Numbered from the stretch's first letter, positions 1-10,418 are shown. The stretch: 64,000 nucleotides of DNA from an uncultured Opitutaceae bacterium (GCA_951813085.1 OX638348.1:4163627-4227626); one strand, 5' to 3'. The notes: generated from the letters alone by a model not told the origin. Made by a program: numbers and translations.

Positions 1-63
1 ATCATCGATACGACTCCGATTCCCCACAATGGCTGCCGCCCTCCAAAACGTCGGCGTGTATAG
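1..63 (+). CDS. rpsK: 30S ribosomal protein S11, C-terminal end (partial)
   Basis: The first 20 codons of the window translate to the conserved S11 C-terminus (PIPHNGCRPPKRRRV) and stop at TAG 61-63. The start lies upstream of the window. S11 sits on the platform of the 30S subunit. Its position just before rpsD, rpoA and rplQ is the usual end of the bacterial alpha operon. Confidence 0.93.
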   Translation: MIDTTPIPHNGCRPPKRRRV

Positions 64-107
64 GCAGTACGCCACTCTATCCTTTTAATCGTTAAATTGA
101 AAAATCC

Positions 108-719
108 ATGGCTCGCTACACCGGTCCAACAGTAAAAATTAGCAGACGATTCGGTCAGCCGATATTCGGAAACCATAAATCATTGGAAAAGCGCGCTTAT
201 CCGCTAGGGCAGCATGGCCCGCGTTTGCGCCGCAAGCAGTCTGAATATTCGATTGGTCTAGGGGAAAAGCAGAAGCTACGCTTCATGTACGGTCTCATGG
301 AAAAACAGTTTCGCCGGACGTTCGAGCGAGCGAAGAATCAGCGCGGTGTAACCGGTACGATCTTTCTTCAACTGCTTGAGACCCGTCTCGACAGCATTGT
401 ATACTTGCTAGGATTTACCAAGAGTCGCCAGGCCGCTCGCCAATTCGTAAACCACGGTCATATTCGCGTCAATGGGCAGAAGGTGGACATCCCGAGCTTT
501 CAAGTGAAGCCAGGCGACGAGATCGAGGTGAGAAATGGAACCTCATCCCGACAGCTCGCTACCCGGAATATGGAAGCTACTCGATTTCGCAACGTGCCAG
601 ATTGGATGACGCGCAACGATGAGGCGTTTCGCGGCGTTGTAAACCGTCTCCCGGACCGTGAAGAAATGGAGCCTGCTATCAACGAGCAGCTCATCGTTGA
701 ATTCTATAGCCGCTTCTAG
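108..719 (+). CDS. rpsD: 30S ribosomal protein S4
   Basis: S4 is a primary 16S rRNA-binding protein that nucleates assembly of the 30S body; in many bacteria it also regulates the alpha operon. The 203-residue length is normal. The N-terminal S4 domain runs to about residue 90 and the S4 RNA-binding fold (TRLDSIVYLLGF ... VNGQKV) spans about 92-143. The N-terminus has no CXXC motif, so this is the zinc-free form. The ATG is preceded by an A/T-rich stretch with no recognisable Shine-Dalgarno. It lies 44 bases after rpsK and 61 bases before rpoA, in one operon. Confidence 0.97.
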   Translation: MARYTGPTVKISRRFGQPIFGNHKSLEKRAYPLGQHGPRLRRKQSEYSIGLGEKQKLRFMYGLMEKQFRRTFERAKNQRGVTGTIFLQLLETRLDSIVYLLGFTKSRQAARQFVNHGHIRVNGQKVDIPSFQVKPGDEIEVRNGTSSRQLATRNMEATRFRNVPDWMTRNDEAFRGVVNRLPDREEMEPAINEQLIVEFYSRF

Positions 720-780
720 TTAAGCGATCCTTCTATTTTTAAACTAATCCTGCTCAGCCGTACTCAGACCACATTTCGCA

Positions 781-1782
781 ATGCCAAAACGTATCGGAAA
801 GTTCGAACTCCCAAATCGTCTCGTTAAAGTTGAGGAAGGTTCCTCCACAACGTATGCCAAGTTTATTACCGAGCCCTTCGAAGCGGGCTATGGGCACACA
901 ATTGGCAATTCGCTAAGACGCGTACTGCTCAGCTCAATCGAAGGCGCGGGCATTTCTTCAGTAAAGATCGATGGCGTCGACCACGAATTTCAGAGCGTCG
1001 ATGGGATCGTCGAGGACGTTACCGACATCGTACTCAACCTGAAGAAGGTACTGCTTATTTGCCACAATCGCGATGGAGCGAAGTTGATGATCAATGTAAA
1101 TCGCTCCGGTCCTATTACCGCGGCCGATATCGAAGCGGACCAAAATGTCGAGGTCATCAATCCGGACCAAGTTATTTGTACGCTTGATCGTGAAATGCAG
1201 TTTACAGCGGAACTTGAGATCAAGGTGGGCCGCGGTTATTGCCCGGGTGAGGACAATAAGGACGAAGATCAGCCAATCGGCGTGATCCCGATTGATTCGC
1301 TCTTTAGTCCGGTAAGTTTGGTCAAGTACTCTGTTGAAGCTACCCGTGTCGGCCAAATAACGGATTACGACAAGTTGCTGCTTGAGATCTGGACGGATGG
1401 ACGAATTACGCCAGACGATGCCTTAAAGCAGTCGGGAGCGATATTGAAGCATCACCTGGATGTATTCGATAATGTATCCGATGAGAACTACGAATTCGAA
1501 GACGAAGGAGCAGAGGTCAGCGAAGAGCAGAATAAGCTTCGCAAGCTGCTAAATATGAGCGTTAACGAAATCGAGCTTTCAGTTCGCGCAGCCAATTGCT
1601 TGAACAACGCGAATATCACCACGGTTGGCGAGCTCGCTATAAAGAGTGAGCAAGAAATGCTCAAGTACCGTAACTTCGGAAAGAAGTCTCTAAAAGAAAT
1701 TAAAGATAAACTAGAATCTCTTGGCCTTTCATTGGGCATGAAATTCGATGAGCGCCTTCTGGATATGAAGAAGGAGCTGTAA
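781..1782 (+). CDS. rpoA: DNA-directed RNA polymerase subunit alpha
   Basis: Alpha dimerises to start RNA polymerase assembly, and its C-terminal domain contacts UP elements and activators. The 333-residue protein has the N-terminal assembly domain (FEAGYGHTIGNSLRRVLLSS near residue 34, VEDVTDIVLNLK near 77). After an acidic linker (about 233-250) comes the helix-hairpin-helix C-terminal domain (SVRAANCLNNANITTVGEL, RNFGKKSLKEI). It lies between rpsD and rplQ. No Shine-Dalgarno is visible before the ATG. Confidence 0.97.
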   Translation: MPKRIGKFELPNRLVKVEEGSSTTYAKFITEPFEAGYGHTIGNSLRRVLLSSIEGAGISSVKIDGVDHEFQSVDGIVEDVTDIVLNLKKVLLICHNRDGAKLMINVNRSGPITAADIEADQNVEVINPDQVICTLDREMQFTAELEIKVGRGYCPGEDNKDEDQPIGVIPIDSLFSPVSLVKYSVEATRVGQITDYDKLLLEIWTDGRITPDDALKQSGAILKHHLDVFDNVSDENYEFEDEGAEVSEEQNKLRKLLNMSVNEIELSVRAANCLNNANITTVGELAIKSEQEMLKYRNFGKKSLKEIKDKLESLGLSLGMKFDERLLDMKKEL

Positions 1783-1820
1783 TCAATTTCGAGATATAAA
1801 ATTAGAAACGAATTAAAGCC

Positions 1821-2492
1821 ATGCGTCACCGCAAGCATAGCAATCAACTAGGCGTAAAGAAGGAGCATCGTGATGCGCTTCTCGCCAATCTTTCAACAGC
1901 GCTCATCACGCATGGGAAGATCAAGACAACTTTGAAGAAAGCTAAAGCGCTTCGTCCTTTTGTGGAAAAGGTGATTACTTTGGCCAAGAAAGGGAGTTTG
2001 CACAGTCGTCGCATGGCCCTTTCCCGTGTCCGCGACACCGCTGCGGTGCATGATTTGTTTGACGAAAAAGTCGAGCAATTCCGTGAACGCAATGGAGGCT
2101 ATACTCGTATTTATAAGCTGGGCACACGTAGAGGAGATGCCGCGGAAATGGCATTGATCGAATTGATCGACGCGGATGACGAGGGCTATGAGAAGAAGAG
2201 CAAGCCGAAGTCCAAGCCAAAGGCGAAGAAATCTGCGACTCCTGTAGCTGAGGAAACGGAAGACACTGAAGAAAACGAAGCTGCTGAGGATAGCGATGAG
2301 CCAGAAGAAGCCGCCGTAATTTCCGAGGAGACTGAGACTGAGGCGAAGGAAGAAGGCGATGCCGTAGAGGTCGCTTCGGAAGAAGCTTCTGAAAGCGAAG
2401 AGACTGCTGAAGCGGACGAGGATTCAGAGCCCGAAGCGTCAGCCGAATCTGAGGAATCAGACGACGACACGAAAGAAAAGAAGGGCGAATGA
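1821..2492 (+). CDS. rplQ: 50S ribosomal protein L17 with long acidic tail
   Basis: L17 binds 23S rRNA near the peptide exit tunnel. Residues 1-118 are an ordinary complete L17 (MRHRKHSNQLG, HGKIKTTLKKAK, YTRIYKLGTRRGD). The protein is 223 residues, about 100 longer than usual. After the core comes a lysine-rich stretch (about 124-138), then an almost purely Glu/Asp/Ser/Ala/Thr tail (143-223) that is probably disordered. Codon use stays even through the tail and there is no sign of a frameshift, so the extension looks genuine. It is the last gene of the alpha operon and is followed by a hairpin. Confidence 0.95.
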   Translation: MRHRKHSNQLGVKKEHRDALLANLSTALITHGKIKTTLKKAKALRPFVEKVITLAKKGSLHSRRMALSRVRDTAAVHDLFDEKVEQFRERNGGYTRIYKLGTRRGDAAEMALIELIDADDEGYEKKSKPKSKPKAKKSATPVAEETEDTEENEAAEDSDEPEEAAVISEETETEAKEEGDAVEVASEEASESEETAEADEDSEPEASAESEESDDDTKEKKGE

Positions 2493-2522
2493 TCGCGCTT
2501 CGCGGTAATTACAAGGCAGACG

Positions 2523-2553
2523 ATGCGTTCTTCTATGAGGGACGCATTTTTTA
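2523..2553 (+). terminator. Possible intrinsic terminator after rplQ
   Basis: A perfect 6-bp stem (ATGCGT at 2523-2528 with ACGCAT at 2542-2547) encloses a 13-base loop and runs directly into a T-tract (2547-2552). It lies 30 bases after the rplQ stop, where the alpha operon would end. The stem is short, so strength is uncertain. Confidence 0.45.
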
Positions 2554-2566
2554 GTTTGTAGGAGCG

Positions 2567-2800
2567 ATGCAAGCGTTCACTTGGTTCTTAATTCTGTACA
2601 CTGGATCGGCATTGGTCGGACTGACGGCTCTTTGGTACTTTTATGATCGCAGCGACAAGCGTTCGTTCGAGTCTAGCCGTCGACGCAAGGTGTTTCACTG
2701 CGTGCGTTGCGGGAGCTTGTATTCGGTCCGAAAAGAGGATGCATCGGAAGGTGAATCGTGCCCAGATTGTTCGTACAACAACTATGAGTTGTCTTTCTAG
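2567..2800 (+). CDS. Small membrane protein with C-terminal zinc ribbon
   Basis: This 77-residue protein has one hydrophobic segment (about 5-25, TWFLILYTGSALVGLTALWYF), a basic stretch (KRSFESSRRRK), then two CxxC pairs (C45/C48 and C65/C68) that should form a zinc ribbon facing the cytoplasm. I do not recognise a named family. It starts just after the probable rplQ terminator, with GGAG only 2 bases from the ATG, and precedes guaA. A role in binding nucleic acid or protein at the membrane would be a guess. Confidence 0.72.
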   Translation: MQAFTWFLILYTGSALVGLTALWYFYDRSDKRSFESSRRRKVFHCVRCGSLYSVRKEDASEGESCPDCSYNNYELSF

Positions 2801-2909
2801 CGGATTGCTTGACCTGCTTAACGATCGATCAAACCAGGCGTTTAGCGAATTAGAGGCAAAAGTGAGTGACAGGTTGGTTCATCAGCTGGTTTAATACTCG
2901 TTTCTATTT

Positions 2910-4451
2910 ATGAAGCACCAAACCATAGCGGTTCTCGATTTTGGATCCCAATACACGCAAGTAATCGCGCGTCGCATACGTGAGTGCTCGGTTTATTCGA
3001 AGATATATCCCTACAAGACGACCGCGAAAGCGTTGAAGAAAGACAATGTGGTAGGTATCATTCTGTCTGGAGGCCCAGAGAGCGTATTGTCGAAAGGATC
3101 TCCCCGGCCGGACAAAAGAATCTTCGAACTCGGCGTCCCTGTGCTCGGCATTTGTTACGGGGTGCAGCTTCTGGCTCATTTGCTCGGCGGAAAGGTGGAG
3201 AAAAGCAACGAACGGGAGTACGGCCATGGACAGCTTAAGATTAAGACAAAGGGGAGCCTATTTCGCGGATTGCCCAATAAGCTCAGAGTGTGGAATTCGC
3301 ATGGCGATCGCCTCGCGCGATCGCCTTCCGGATTCCGGGCGGTGGCTTCGACTGAAAATTCCAGCTATGCGGGAATCGCGGACGAAAAGCGCAAGTTCTA
3401 TGGAATCCAATTTCACCCGGAGGTGGACCATACGGAGGGAGGGCTCAATATCTTGGAGAATTTCCTTCGAAAAATCTGCGGATGCAGGGCGGATTGGTCC
3501 ATGGCTTCTCTGGCGGAAGAGTCCATTGCTTCAATTCGGGAGAAAGTGGGTAAGGAACGCGTATTGCTTGGGTTAAGCGGTGGCGTTGATTCCTCCGTTG
3601 CAGCTGCCTTGATCCACAAAGCGATCGGCCGGCAGCTAACCTGCGTATTTGTGGACAACGGGCTTCTGAGGCTCAATGAACGTGAGTTGGTCGTAGATCT
3701 TTACAAGCGACACTTCAATATGGACGTGAGAGTCGCAAGAGCAGGCGGCAAATTCTTGAAGCGCCTTAAAGGCGTATCCGAGCCCGAGAGAAAGCGAAAG
3801 ATCATCGGAAATACGTTTGTGCAGGTATTTCAGGACTCGTTGAAGCGTATCGGCGATGCGAAGTTTCTTGCTCAAGGCACGCTCTATCCCGATGTGATCG
3901 AGAGTATTTCGATCGATGGGAATCCCGCGGCGACGATAAAGAGCCATCACAATGTGGGCGGACTGCCGAAAAATATGAAATTCGAGCTGCTCGAGCCACT
4001 ACGGCAGCTATTTAAGGATGAGGTTAGGGCCCTTGGAGCGGAACTTGGGCTCCCGAAGGAAGTCGTATGGAGACAGCCATTCCCTGGTCCGGGCTTGGGC
4101 GTGCGGGTCTTGGGGAACGTGACGGAAAAGAAGCTTAAGGTATTGAGAAAAGCGGATGCGATATTGCACGAAGAGATGATGGAATCGGATCTTTACTATA
4201 AAGTCTGGCAGTCGTTTTGCGTATTTCTTCCCATCCGGACAGTTGGTGTTATGGGTGATGAGCGTACTTATGACAATGTGATCGCCGTACGCATTGTAGA
4301 AAGCAAAGACGCCATGACCGCAGATTGGGTACGCGTCCCTTATGAGGTATTGCAGAGAGTTTCAAATCGAATTATCAATGAAGTAACCGGAGTGAATCGG
4401 GTCGTGTACGACATTAGTTCAAAACCCCCCGGTACCATTGAGTGGGAGTAG
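2910..4451 (+). CDS. guaA: GMP synthase (glutamine-hydrolysing)
   Basis: It converts XMP to GMP using ATP and glutamine-derived ammonia, the last step of guanine nucleotide synthesis. The class I amidotransferase domain (about 1-190) carries the nucleophile Cys82 (GICYGVQ) and His169/Glu171 (FHPEV). The ATP pyrophosphatase domain has the PP-loop SGGVDS at 223-228. The C-terminal dimerisation domain ends with the conserved [11 protein letters not shown]. The 513-residue length is typical. No Shine-Dalgarno is seen before the ATG. Confidence 0.97.
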   Translation: MKHQTIAVLDFGSQYTQVIARRIRECSVYSKIYPYKTTAKALKKDNVVGIILSGGPESVLSKGSPRPDKRIFELGVPVLGICYGVQLLAHLLGGKVEKSNEREYGHGQLKIKTKGSLFRGLPNKLRVWNSHGDRLARSPSGFRAVASTENSSYAGIADEKRKFYGIQFHPEVDHTEGGLNILENFLRKICGCRADWSMASLAEESIASIREKVGKERVLLGLSGGVDSSVAAALIHKAIGRQLTCVFVDNGLLRLNERELVVDLYKRHFNMDVRVARAGGKFLKRLKGVSEPERKRKIIGNTFVQVFQDSLKRIGDAKFLAQGTLYPDVIESISIDGNPAATIKSHHNVGGLPKNMKFELLEPLRQLFKDEVRALGAELGLPKEVVWRQPFPGPGLGVRVLGNVTEKKLKVLRKADAILHEEMMESDLYYKVWQSFCVFLPIRTVGVMGDERTYDNVIAVRIVESKDAMTADWVRVPYEVLQRVSNRIINEVTGVNRVVYDISSKPPGTIEWE

Positions 4452-4475
4452 AATTCAATTAACCGTTTATTAGTT

Positions 4476-5222
4476 ATGAAAGCAAAGATCAGTACCCTAA
4501 TTATAACTACGATTTCTGTATTTTTCGGGTCTAGCCTTTACGCAGCGGATTCGGATGAGGAGATCATTGAGGCAACTATCAAGCTAGCTCGATCCTATTT
4601 GGGAGACGAGAACAAGCTGGAATCGATTACGAGCATACGCTACGAAGGATCCCTGCTATACAGCTCGGGTGATTTAGGGACCATTGAGATGGTCTACCAG
4701 AAGCCTATGCGACAGCGGATGGTGGCCGTTATCGGGGATCGCAGGGAGATCTCGGTACTGGATGGAACCGAGGGTTGGACTACGTTTGAGCGGGTTATCG
4801 ACTCGGTGCCGTTGAGCATGGAAATATTCGACCCACTGAGGATTCTCATAATGCAGGCCAGCGTGCGCGAGGCCTTCGGGTTCTTTGAGAAGCCAAACGT
4901 CCGAGGGGGCGAAATAACCTATGATGGGAAGGAAACGTTCAAGGGGCGCGAATGCATTCTGTTAACCTACCATCATGGCGATGGAATCGCGTATCGACGC
5001 TTTATTGACGCCGAAACAGGACAGGTATTGCGAACTTTGGATTCAAAGGGAGTAGAGTATGTGGAAGAAGGAGAGATTCTGGTGGATGGCCTTCGATTCC
5101 CAAAAAAGATGGTTAGCACCTTCTCGACTGCGATCGGGAGCCAGACGATGGAATTCGCCTATACCTCTGTGAAATTGAATCGGGATCTGCCGGAATCTGA
5201 TTTCGTGATGCCGCTCCCGTAG
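4476..5222 (+). CDS. Secreted LolA-like outer-membrane lipoprotein-sorting-type protein
   Basis: The 248-residue protein begins with a clear signal peptide (cleavage near residue 23, LYAAD). The mature part looks like an all-beta LolA/LppX-type fold: repeated strands, conversion-like phrases (YDGKETFKGRECILLTYHH, YRRFIDAETGQVLRT), and a C-terminal FPKKMVSTFSTAIGSQTMEF typical of LolA-like periplasmic proteins. The substrate cannot be told from sequence. It follows guaA by 24 bases and precedes hisD. The family call is by pattern and is moderate. Confidence 0.6.
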   Translation: MKAKISTLIITTISVFFGSSLYAADSDEEIIEATIKLARSYLGDENKLESITSIRYEGSLLYSSGDLGTIEMVYQKPMRQRMVAVIGDRREISVLDGTEGWTTFERVIDSVPLSMEIFDPLRILIMQASVREAFGFFEKPNVRGGEITYDGKETFKGRECILLTYHHGDGIAYRRFIDAETGQVLRTLDSKGVEYVEEGEILVDGLRFPKKMVSTFSTAIGSQTMEFAYTSVKLNRDLPESDFVMPLP

Positions 5223-5296
5223 TTGGAATCGCGCTTAGGAATAGATTTGCGCAATTTTCTTTGCCAAGCCGTTGCCTGTCCAACATTAGTGGCGGC

Positions 5297-6589
5297 ATGG
5301 CAGATTTGGCATATCGTTCTCGCGGCTTTCGCGAGAAATTGGCGACGTTTTGCGAGACCGCAGTAGTTCCGCAGAGCATCGTGGATGCTGTGTCCCAGAT
5401 TCTGGATGATATAAAAGAAAATGGGAATAAGGGAATGGCGGACACGCTTAGCCGAATCGATGGAGTTCAGCTCTCTTCGGATGCTTTCAGGATCACTCGC
5501 GATGAATTGGTGGGCGCGGTTAAACGGCTTCAAGCGGAGGACCTTGCAGCGATCAAGGAGTCGATCGCGTCGGTTACGGAATTTCATAAGCATGCCCTGC
5601 CGAAATCGTGGACTGCGAAGAACGCTCATGGGGCGACGATTGGGGAGCGGTTTTATCCTATTTCACGTGTAGGTATTTACATCCCAACGAATCTTGCGTC
5701 GACTGCTATTATGACGGGTTCGCTTGCCAGGCTGGCTCGCGTGCCTGAGATCGTCGCGTTCACTCCATGCGATTCGAAAGGGAATGTGAGCGATGCGGTT
5801 TTGGCGACATTGAAGCTATGCGGAATCAGCGAGGCCTATCGAATCGGAGGCGTTTCGGCGATTGGGGCCATGGCCTATGGGACGGAAACAATTGATCCTG
5901 TATTCAAGGTGTTTGGACCTGGGAATGCATATACCGTAGAAGCGAAACGACAGGTGTATGGGACCATCGGCGTCGACCTGCTTCCAGGGCCGAGCGAGGT
6001 CCTAGTGATCGCAGACGAAACTGCCAATCCACGATTTGTCGCGGCCGATTTGCTGGCGCAGGCAGAGCATGGATCGGGTCGAGAGAAAATTTTTCTCGTC
6101 AGCCTTTCACGCGATGTGGCGCGTTCCATCCGGAAGGAAATGCGAGAGCAAGTGAAGACGCTGTCCCGGAAAAATCTCATCAAAGAGACACTCAAGAGTG
6201 GTTTCTTGTCGATCGTCGTTGATACTTGCGATGAAGCGGCTCAGGTAGCGAATTTCGTAGCCCCAGAGCACATGGAGCTCGAGGTTATTGCTGGGAAGAT
6301 GGCTTATCTCACTAAGGCGATTACAACTGCTGGAGCGATTATGCAAGGAGGCTGGTCCGCTACCGCATTGGGCGACTTCGTTGCGGGTCCGAGCCACGAG
6401 CTTCCGACGGGTCGATCAGGCCGATATTTCAGCGGTTTGCAAATCGGTGATTTCTTTAGGCGTTCGAGCTTGATTCGCTATAGCCAGAAGGCGCTTCGGA
6501 GGGCTGCGCCCGCTGCGGAGGCGTTCGCTCGAATGGAAGGCCTTGATGGACACGGACGTTCGGTTTCGATTCGATTAGAGAAAGAATGA
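5297..6589 (+). CDS. hisD: Histidinol dehydrogenase
   Basis: It oxidises L-histidinol to L-histidine in two NAD-dependent steps, the end of histidine synthesis. Family landmarks are GIYIPTNLASTAIM, FGPGNAYTVEAKR, LLPGPSEVLVIAD, AQAEHGSG (zinc ligands), VAPEHMELE (catalytic Glu-His) and the C-terminal LDGHGRSV. I chose ATG 5297 (430 residues) over an in-frame TTG at 5261, because the family starts close to this point. The stop overlaps the hisC start (ATGA), so the two are translationally coupled. Confidence 0.95.
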   Translation: MADLAYRSRGFREKLATFCETAVVPQSIVDAVSQILDDIKENGNKGMADTLSRIDGVQLSSDAFRITRDELVGAVKRLQAEDLAAIKESIASVTEFHKHALPKSWTAKNAHGATIGERFYPISRVGIYIPTNLASTAIMTGSLARLARVPEIVAFTPCDSKGNVSDAVLATLKLCGISEAYRIGGVSAIGAMAYGTETIDPVFKVFGPGNAYTVEAKRQVYGTIGVDLLPGPSEVLVIADETANPRFVAADLLAQAEHGSGREKIFLVSLSRDVARSIRKEMREQVKTLSRKNLIKETLKSGFLSIVVDTCDEAAQVANFVAPEHMELEVIAGKMAYLTKAITTAGAIMQGGWSATALGDFVAGPSHELPTGRSGRYFSGLQIGDFFRRSSLIRYSQKALRRAAPAAEAFARMEGLDGHGRSVSIRLEKE

Positions 6590-7683
6590 GCCAAAAACCT
6601 ACAGTTTCACCCTTGGCATTGCCGCACTTGAAGGAACTGCACGCTTATCAGCCTGGTTTTCAACCCAAGGAAGAAGGGTGGGTGAAATTAAATACGAACG
6701 AGAACCCCTATCCTCCGAGTCCGTGTGTCGAGGAAGCGATTCGCGCGACTATGGGCGATACGATTCGCCTGTATCCAGATCCAACAAGTTCCGAGCTTCG
6801 CGAAGAGATCGCTTCGTTGCATGGGCTCCGCTCGGAGAATGTCATCGTTGGCAATGGCTCTGACGATATTCTGAATCTGTTGACCCGGGCCTTTTCCACG
6901 CTCAGTGAGACTGCGGGATTCACGTCTCCTAGCTATTCGCTTTATCCAGTTTTGTGCGGTATACAAAATTCGGGCACAATACAGATTCCGTTTAGTAGGA
7001 GCATGGCTTTGCCGATCGCGGACATAGAGTCTTGCGATGCCAATATTCTATTCCTGACCTCGCCCAACGCGCCTACTGGCGTTGGGTTTTCCAACGACGT
7101 GTTGAGGTCGGTGTTGAGAGGATTCAAAGGAATCGTAGTAGTTGATGAGGCCTACGCAGATTTTGCGAAAGAAAACGCGATTGAGCTACTTGAAGTGTCC
7201 CCGAACTTGGTCATTACTCGAACGCTGTCTAAATCATATGCGTTAGCGGGTCTGCGGGTTGGCTATGGCTTGGCGGCCTCGGATATCGTTGAGGCGCTTG
7301 ATCGAGTTCGGGATAGCTACAATGTTAACCGACTTTCCCAGGCGGGCGGACTTGCCGCGGTGCGTGATCGAAGCTATATGAAAGCGATCGTTCAGAAAAT
7401 CTGTCGTACGCGGGACTTCTACTTCGAGGAATTGAAGTCGTTAGGGTGGTTCACCTACGAGTCCCAGGCCAATATGCTATTTGCCGAGCCCATGAATGCG
7501 AGAGGGGAAGTTGGTCCCGAGGTCGCGCTGGGCCTATTCGAATATTTGAAATCGAAGAAGATACTGGTCCGCTACTTTCCAGGTCACGCCTTGACTGCGA
7601 GTTTCTTAAGAATCAGTGTGGGCGATGAAGATCAAATGCTCAAGTTGAGCGAAACCATAGAGCAATGGCTGAAAAACGCATAG
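6586..7683 (+). CDS. hisC: Histidinol-phosphate aminotransferase
   Basis: A PLP enzyme that moves an amino group from glutamate to imidazole-acetol phosphate. The 365-residue fold-type I aminotransferase has [12 protein letters not shown], the phosphate-binding [26 protein letters not shown], and the PLP lysine Lys216 in [15 protein letters not shown]. It overlaps hisD by 4 bases and hisB by 19 bases, showing a tightly coupled his operon. Confidence 0.95.
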   Translation: MSQKPTVSPLALPHLKELHAYQPGFQPKEEGWVKLNTNENPYPPSPCVEEAIRATMGDTIRLYPDPTSSELREEIASLHGLRSENVIVGNGSDDILNLLTRAFSTLSETAGFTSPSYSLYPVLCGIQNSGTIQIPFSRSMALPIADIESCDANILFLTSPNAPTGVGFSNDVLRSVLRGFKGIVVVDEAYADFAKENAIELLEVSPNLVITRTLSKSYALAGLRVGYGLAASDIVEALDRVRDSYNVNRLSQAGGLAAVRDRSYMKAIVQKICRTRDFYFEELKSLGWFTYESQANMLFAEPMNARGEVGPEVALGLFEYLKSKKILVRYFPGHALTASFLRISVGDEDQMLKLSETIEQWLKNA

Positions 7684-8261
7684 CATCGCTTGAACGCGAA
7701 ACAAAAGAAACCAAAATTCGAGCATCATTGGATGTCGATGGTTCTGGTAAGTCAGAGATCAATACAGGGGTCCCTTTCTTTGATCATATGCTGACATTGT
7801 TCGCCGCTCATGGTTTGTTTGATCTGGAAGTCGAGGCGAGTGGCGATGTTAAGGTCGATTATCATCACACCGTCGAGGATGTTGGCATTGTATTGGGCCA
7901 ATTGTTCAAGGATGCTATTGGGGATAAGAAGGGTATGCGTCGATACGGATTCTTTATCCTCCCGATGGACGAGTGCTTAGGTCGCGTAGCGATCGACTTG
8001 GGGAATCGCCCGTTTCTTGAATATCAAGTTTCGGCCCAGACCTCCTACGTTCGAGATTTCAATATCATACTTGTTAAGGAATTCTGCCGCGCTTTCTCAA
8101 ATACGCTCGGGGCGAATTTACATGTGAAACTCGAGTATGGCGAAGAGCCGCATCACATCGCCGAATGCGTTTTCAAGTGCATGGCGCGAGCGATCGATAT
8201 GGCGAGTTCGATTGACGATAGGCTCCAGGGTCAGCTGCCTTCCACGAAGGGGATGTTGTGA
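7665..8261 (+). CDS. hisB: Imidazoleglycerol-phosphate dehydratase
   Basis: It dehydrates imidazole glycerol phosphate in histidine synthesis. The 198-residue monofunctional form has the repeated metal-binding histidine motifs [17 protein letters not shown] and [12 protein letters not shown], plus [12 protein letters not shown]. There is no fused histidinol phosphatase domain. The ATG lies inside the hisC 3' end (19-base overlap). Confidence 0.96.
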   Translation: MAEKRIASLERETKETKIRASLDVDGSGKSEINTGVPFFDHMLTLFAAHGLFDLEVEASGDVKVDYHHTVEDVGIVLGQLFKDAIGDKKGMRRYGFFILPMDECLGRVAIDLGNRPFLEYQVSAQTSYVRDFNIILVKEFCRAFSNTLGANLHVKLEYGEEPHHIAECVFKCMARAIDMASSIDDRLQGQLPSTKGML

Positions 8262-8344
8262 ACAACAGTTGCTGTACTATGGAAGTTCGCCTAGAGCGCG
8301 TCCATTGAGAATTCCTCCTGCCGGCATTGGAAACGGTAATAGAA

Positions 8345-8989
8345 ATGAGTATTGATATAGCGATAATCAATTATGGAATGGGCAATCTTCGGAGCGTTGA
8401 GAACGCGCTGGTAAAGGTGGGCGCCTCTCCCAGGATTGTAGGCTGTCCGACCGATATCCAAGATGTTGACGGCGTCGTTCTCCCTGGGGTAGGAGCGTTG
8501 GAAGACTGCGTCGATGGGCTTCGCGCATCGAAATTTGACGATTTTCTTTCGGCTTGGATTCGAGAGGATCGCCCGTTCATGGGCGTATGCCTCGGTCTTC
8601 AGGCTCTGTTCGAGGTTTCGGAAGAACGGAATGTCAAAGGGCTGGGAATTTTTGAGGGAACGGTGGCGCGTTTCAATTCTAGGCCTGGGCTAAAGATCCC
8701 CCATATGGGATGGAACGAAGCCCGACTGCGGCAACTCGGATCTCCATTTTGGAATGGATTGGACGGCGCGAAGGATCGGTTTTACTTTGTGCATAGCTAC
8801 TATGCTCGGCCTGAGAATTCGGACATCGTTTTGACCACCACTGAATACGATGGGGAATTTACCAGTTCCATAGCGTGCGGCAATACGCTCGCATGCCAGT
8901 TCCACCCGGAGAAAAGTCAGTCGAATGGGCTGAAGATCTATGCGAATTTCGCCTCGCTTTGCGATAAGCGCGTGTCAACGAGTCTGTAG
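8345..8989 (+). CDS. hisH: Imidazole glycerol phosphate synthase glutaminase subunit
   Basis: HisH supplies ammonia from glutamine to HisF. Start ATG 8345 gives the normal N-terminus IAIINYGMGNLRSV; an in-frame TTG at 8327 adds only six residues. The class I amidotransferase nucleophile is Cys82 (GVCLGLQ), and the His/Glu pair is in CQFHPEKSQ. It lies 83 bases after hisB. hisA and hisF are not in this window, so the his genes are split in this genome. Confidence 0.95.
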   Translation: MSIDIAIINYGMGNLRSVENALVKVGASPRIVGCPTDIQDVDGVVLPGVGALEDCVDGLRASKFDDFLSAWIREDRPFMGVCLGLQALFEVSEERNVKGLGIFEGTVARFNSRPGLKIPHMGWNEARLRQLGSPFWNGLDGAKDRFYFVHSYYARPENSDIVLTTTEYDGEFTSSIACGNTLACQFHPEKSQSNGLKIYANFASLCDKRVSTSL

Positions 8990-9112
8990 ACGCTCTAATA
9001 CTTCGGTTTAGGTCGTCTCTAGCTTTACATGTGTCTGATAAGGAAACTATTCTTATCGTTTCTCTCTAAAGGTCTACCTTTGTACACGATAACTTTACTG
9101 CCCTAAAATATA

Positions 9113-10402
9113 ATGAGCAAGCCGGCCGTTCTAAAATTGGACGATAAAGAATTTGAATTCCCTACGATTGAGGGTGTTGAAGATGAAAAAGCAGTGGATT
9201 TTCGCACGCTTCGCTCCGTATCGGGATATGTTTCCTTCGATGAAGGCTACGGCAACACGGGTTCTTGTCAGAGCGAGATCACATTCATCGATGGAGAGAT
9301 TGGAATACTTCGTTATCGAGGGATACCGATTGAGCAACTTGCGGAAAAGTCGGACTTTCTCGAGTCGTCCTACATGATTCTCTATGGAGATCTTCCTAAT
9401 CAAACTCAATTGGACGCCTTTCGAGCCAGTATTCGCGATAACACGCCCGTTTCGCCGCTCATGGGAGCTGCTTTGAAAGGGTTCCCTAGCGACTCTCCTC
9501 CTATGGGAATGCTAGGAGCCATGCTGAGCGCGCTTAGTTGCTATAGCCCCGAATTGGCGACTAATGACCGGGCCAAGGATCTCGAGAATTTCGATCAAGC
9601 TGCCTCGACTGCGATCGCTCAAACGGCGACAGCGGCGGCATTGGCCTATCGCGTGACTAAGGGTTTGGAAGGAAATCAACCGGATCCTTCGCTATCCTTC
9701 CACGACAATTTCCTGCACATGATGTTCTCGGAGCCTGGCAAGGCCTACGAAGCGATTCCAGAAGTGAGCCGCGCATTGGATTTGATGCTTTTGCTTCACG
9801 CTGACCACGAGCAGAATTGCAGTACGTCTACAGTACGGATGGTGGCATCAGGCGGCGCTAATCTTTTCGCGTCAGTTGCTGCAGGAGTCGGCGCCCTTTG
9901 GGGTCCTGCTCATGGGGGCGCTAATATGGCGGTGATCAAGATGCTCGAGGAAATCAAGGCATCGGGCGATGACGGCTCCAAGTTTATTGAAGAAGCGAAA
10001 AGCGGTAAGCGCCTGATGGGATTTGGCCACCGAGTTTACAAGAACTTCGATCCGCGGGCTAAGATTATTGGCCAAGCCTGCGATAATCTTCTGAACAAGC
10101 TCGACATCGATGATCCCTGTCTCGATATCGCGCGCCACCTAGAGCAGGCTGCCCTTGCGGACGACTATTTCATTTCGCGCAATTTGTATCCAAATGTTGA
10201 TTTTTACAGTGGTATCGTATTGAGAGCGCTAGGTATTCCGGCGGATATGTTCACAGTGATGTTCGCGATAGGACGCATGCCTGGTTGGGTCGCCAACTGG
10301 CGGGAGATAGCGATGCATCCAAAGATGAAGATCAACCGTCCGCGTCAGATTTACCAAGGCCCAGCATTGCGCGACTACGTTCCTTTGGAATCTCGAACCT
10401 AG
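9113..10402 (+). CDS. gltA: Citrate synthase (type II)
   Basis: It condenses acetyl-CoA with oxaloacetate at the entry of the TCA cycle. The 429-residue length and N-terminal beta domain ([26 protein letters not shown]) fit the hexameric, NADH-regulated bacterial type. Active-site motifs are [36 protein letters not shown] and the late Asp in [10 protein letters not shown]. The ATG is preceded by an A/T-rich stretch (TAAAATATA) without Shine-Dalgarno. Confidence 0.96.
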   Translation: MSKPAVLKLDDKEFEFPTIEGVEDEKAVDFRTLRSVSGYVSFDEGYGNTGSCQSEITFIDGEIGILRYRGIPIEQLAEKSDFLESSYMILYGDLPNQTQLDAFRASIRDNTPVSPLMGAALKGFPSDSPPMGMLGAMLSALSCYSPELATNDRAKDLENFDQAASTAIAQTATAAALAYRVTKGLEGNQPDPSLSFHDNFLHMMFSEPGKAYEAIPEVSRALDLMLLLHADHEQNCSTSTVRMVASGGANLFASVAAGVGALWGPAHGGANMAVIKMLEEIKASGDDGSKFIEEAKSGKRLMGFGHRVYKNFDPRAKIIGQACDNLLNKLDIDDPCLDIARHLEQAALADDYFISRNLYPNVDFYSGIVLRALGIPADMFTVMFAIGRMPGWVANWREIAMHPKMKINRPRQIYQGPALRDYVPLESRT

Positions 10403-10418
10403 GGCCTGATACGGTCGT

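Noticed and set aside
2186-2572. 128-codon open frame antisense to the rplQ tail
   Set aside because: It is Ser/Ala-rich only because it mirrors the Glu-rich tail; it has no independent features.
9080-9109. Promoter TTGTAC-N18-TAAAAT before gltA
   Set aside because: The match is weak and the -10 box would lie only 3 bases from the start codon.
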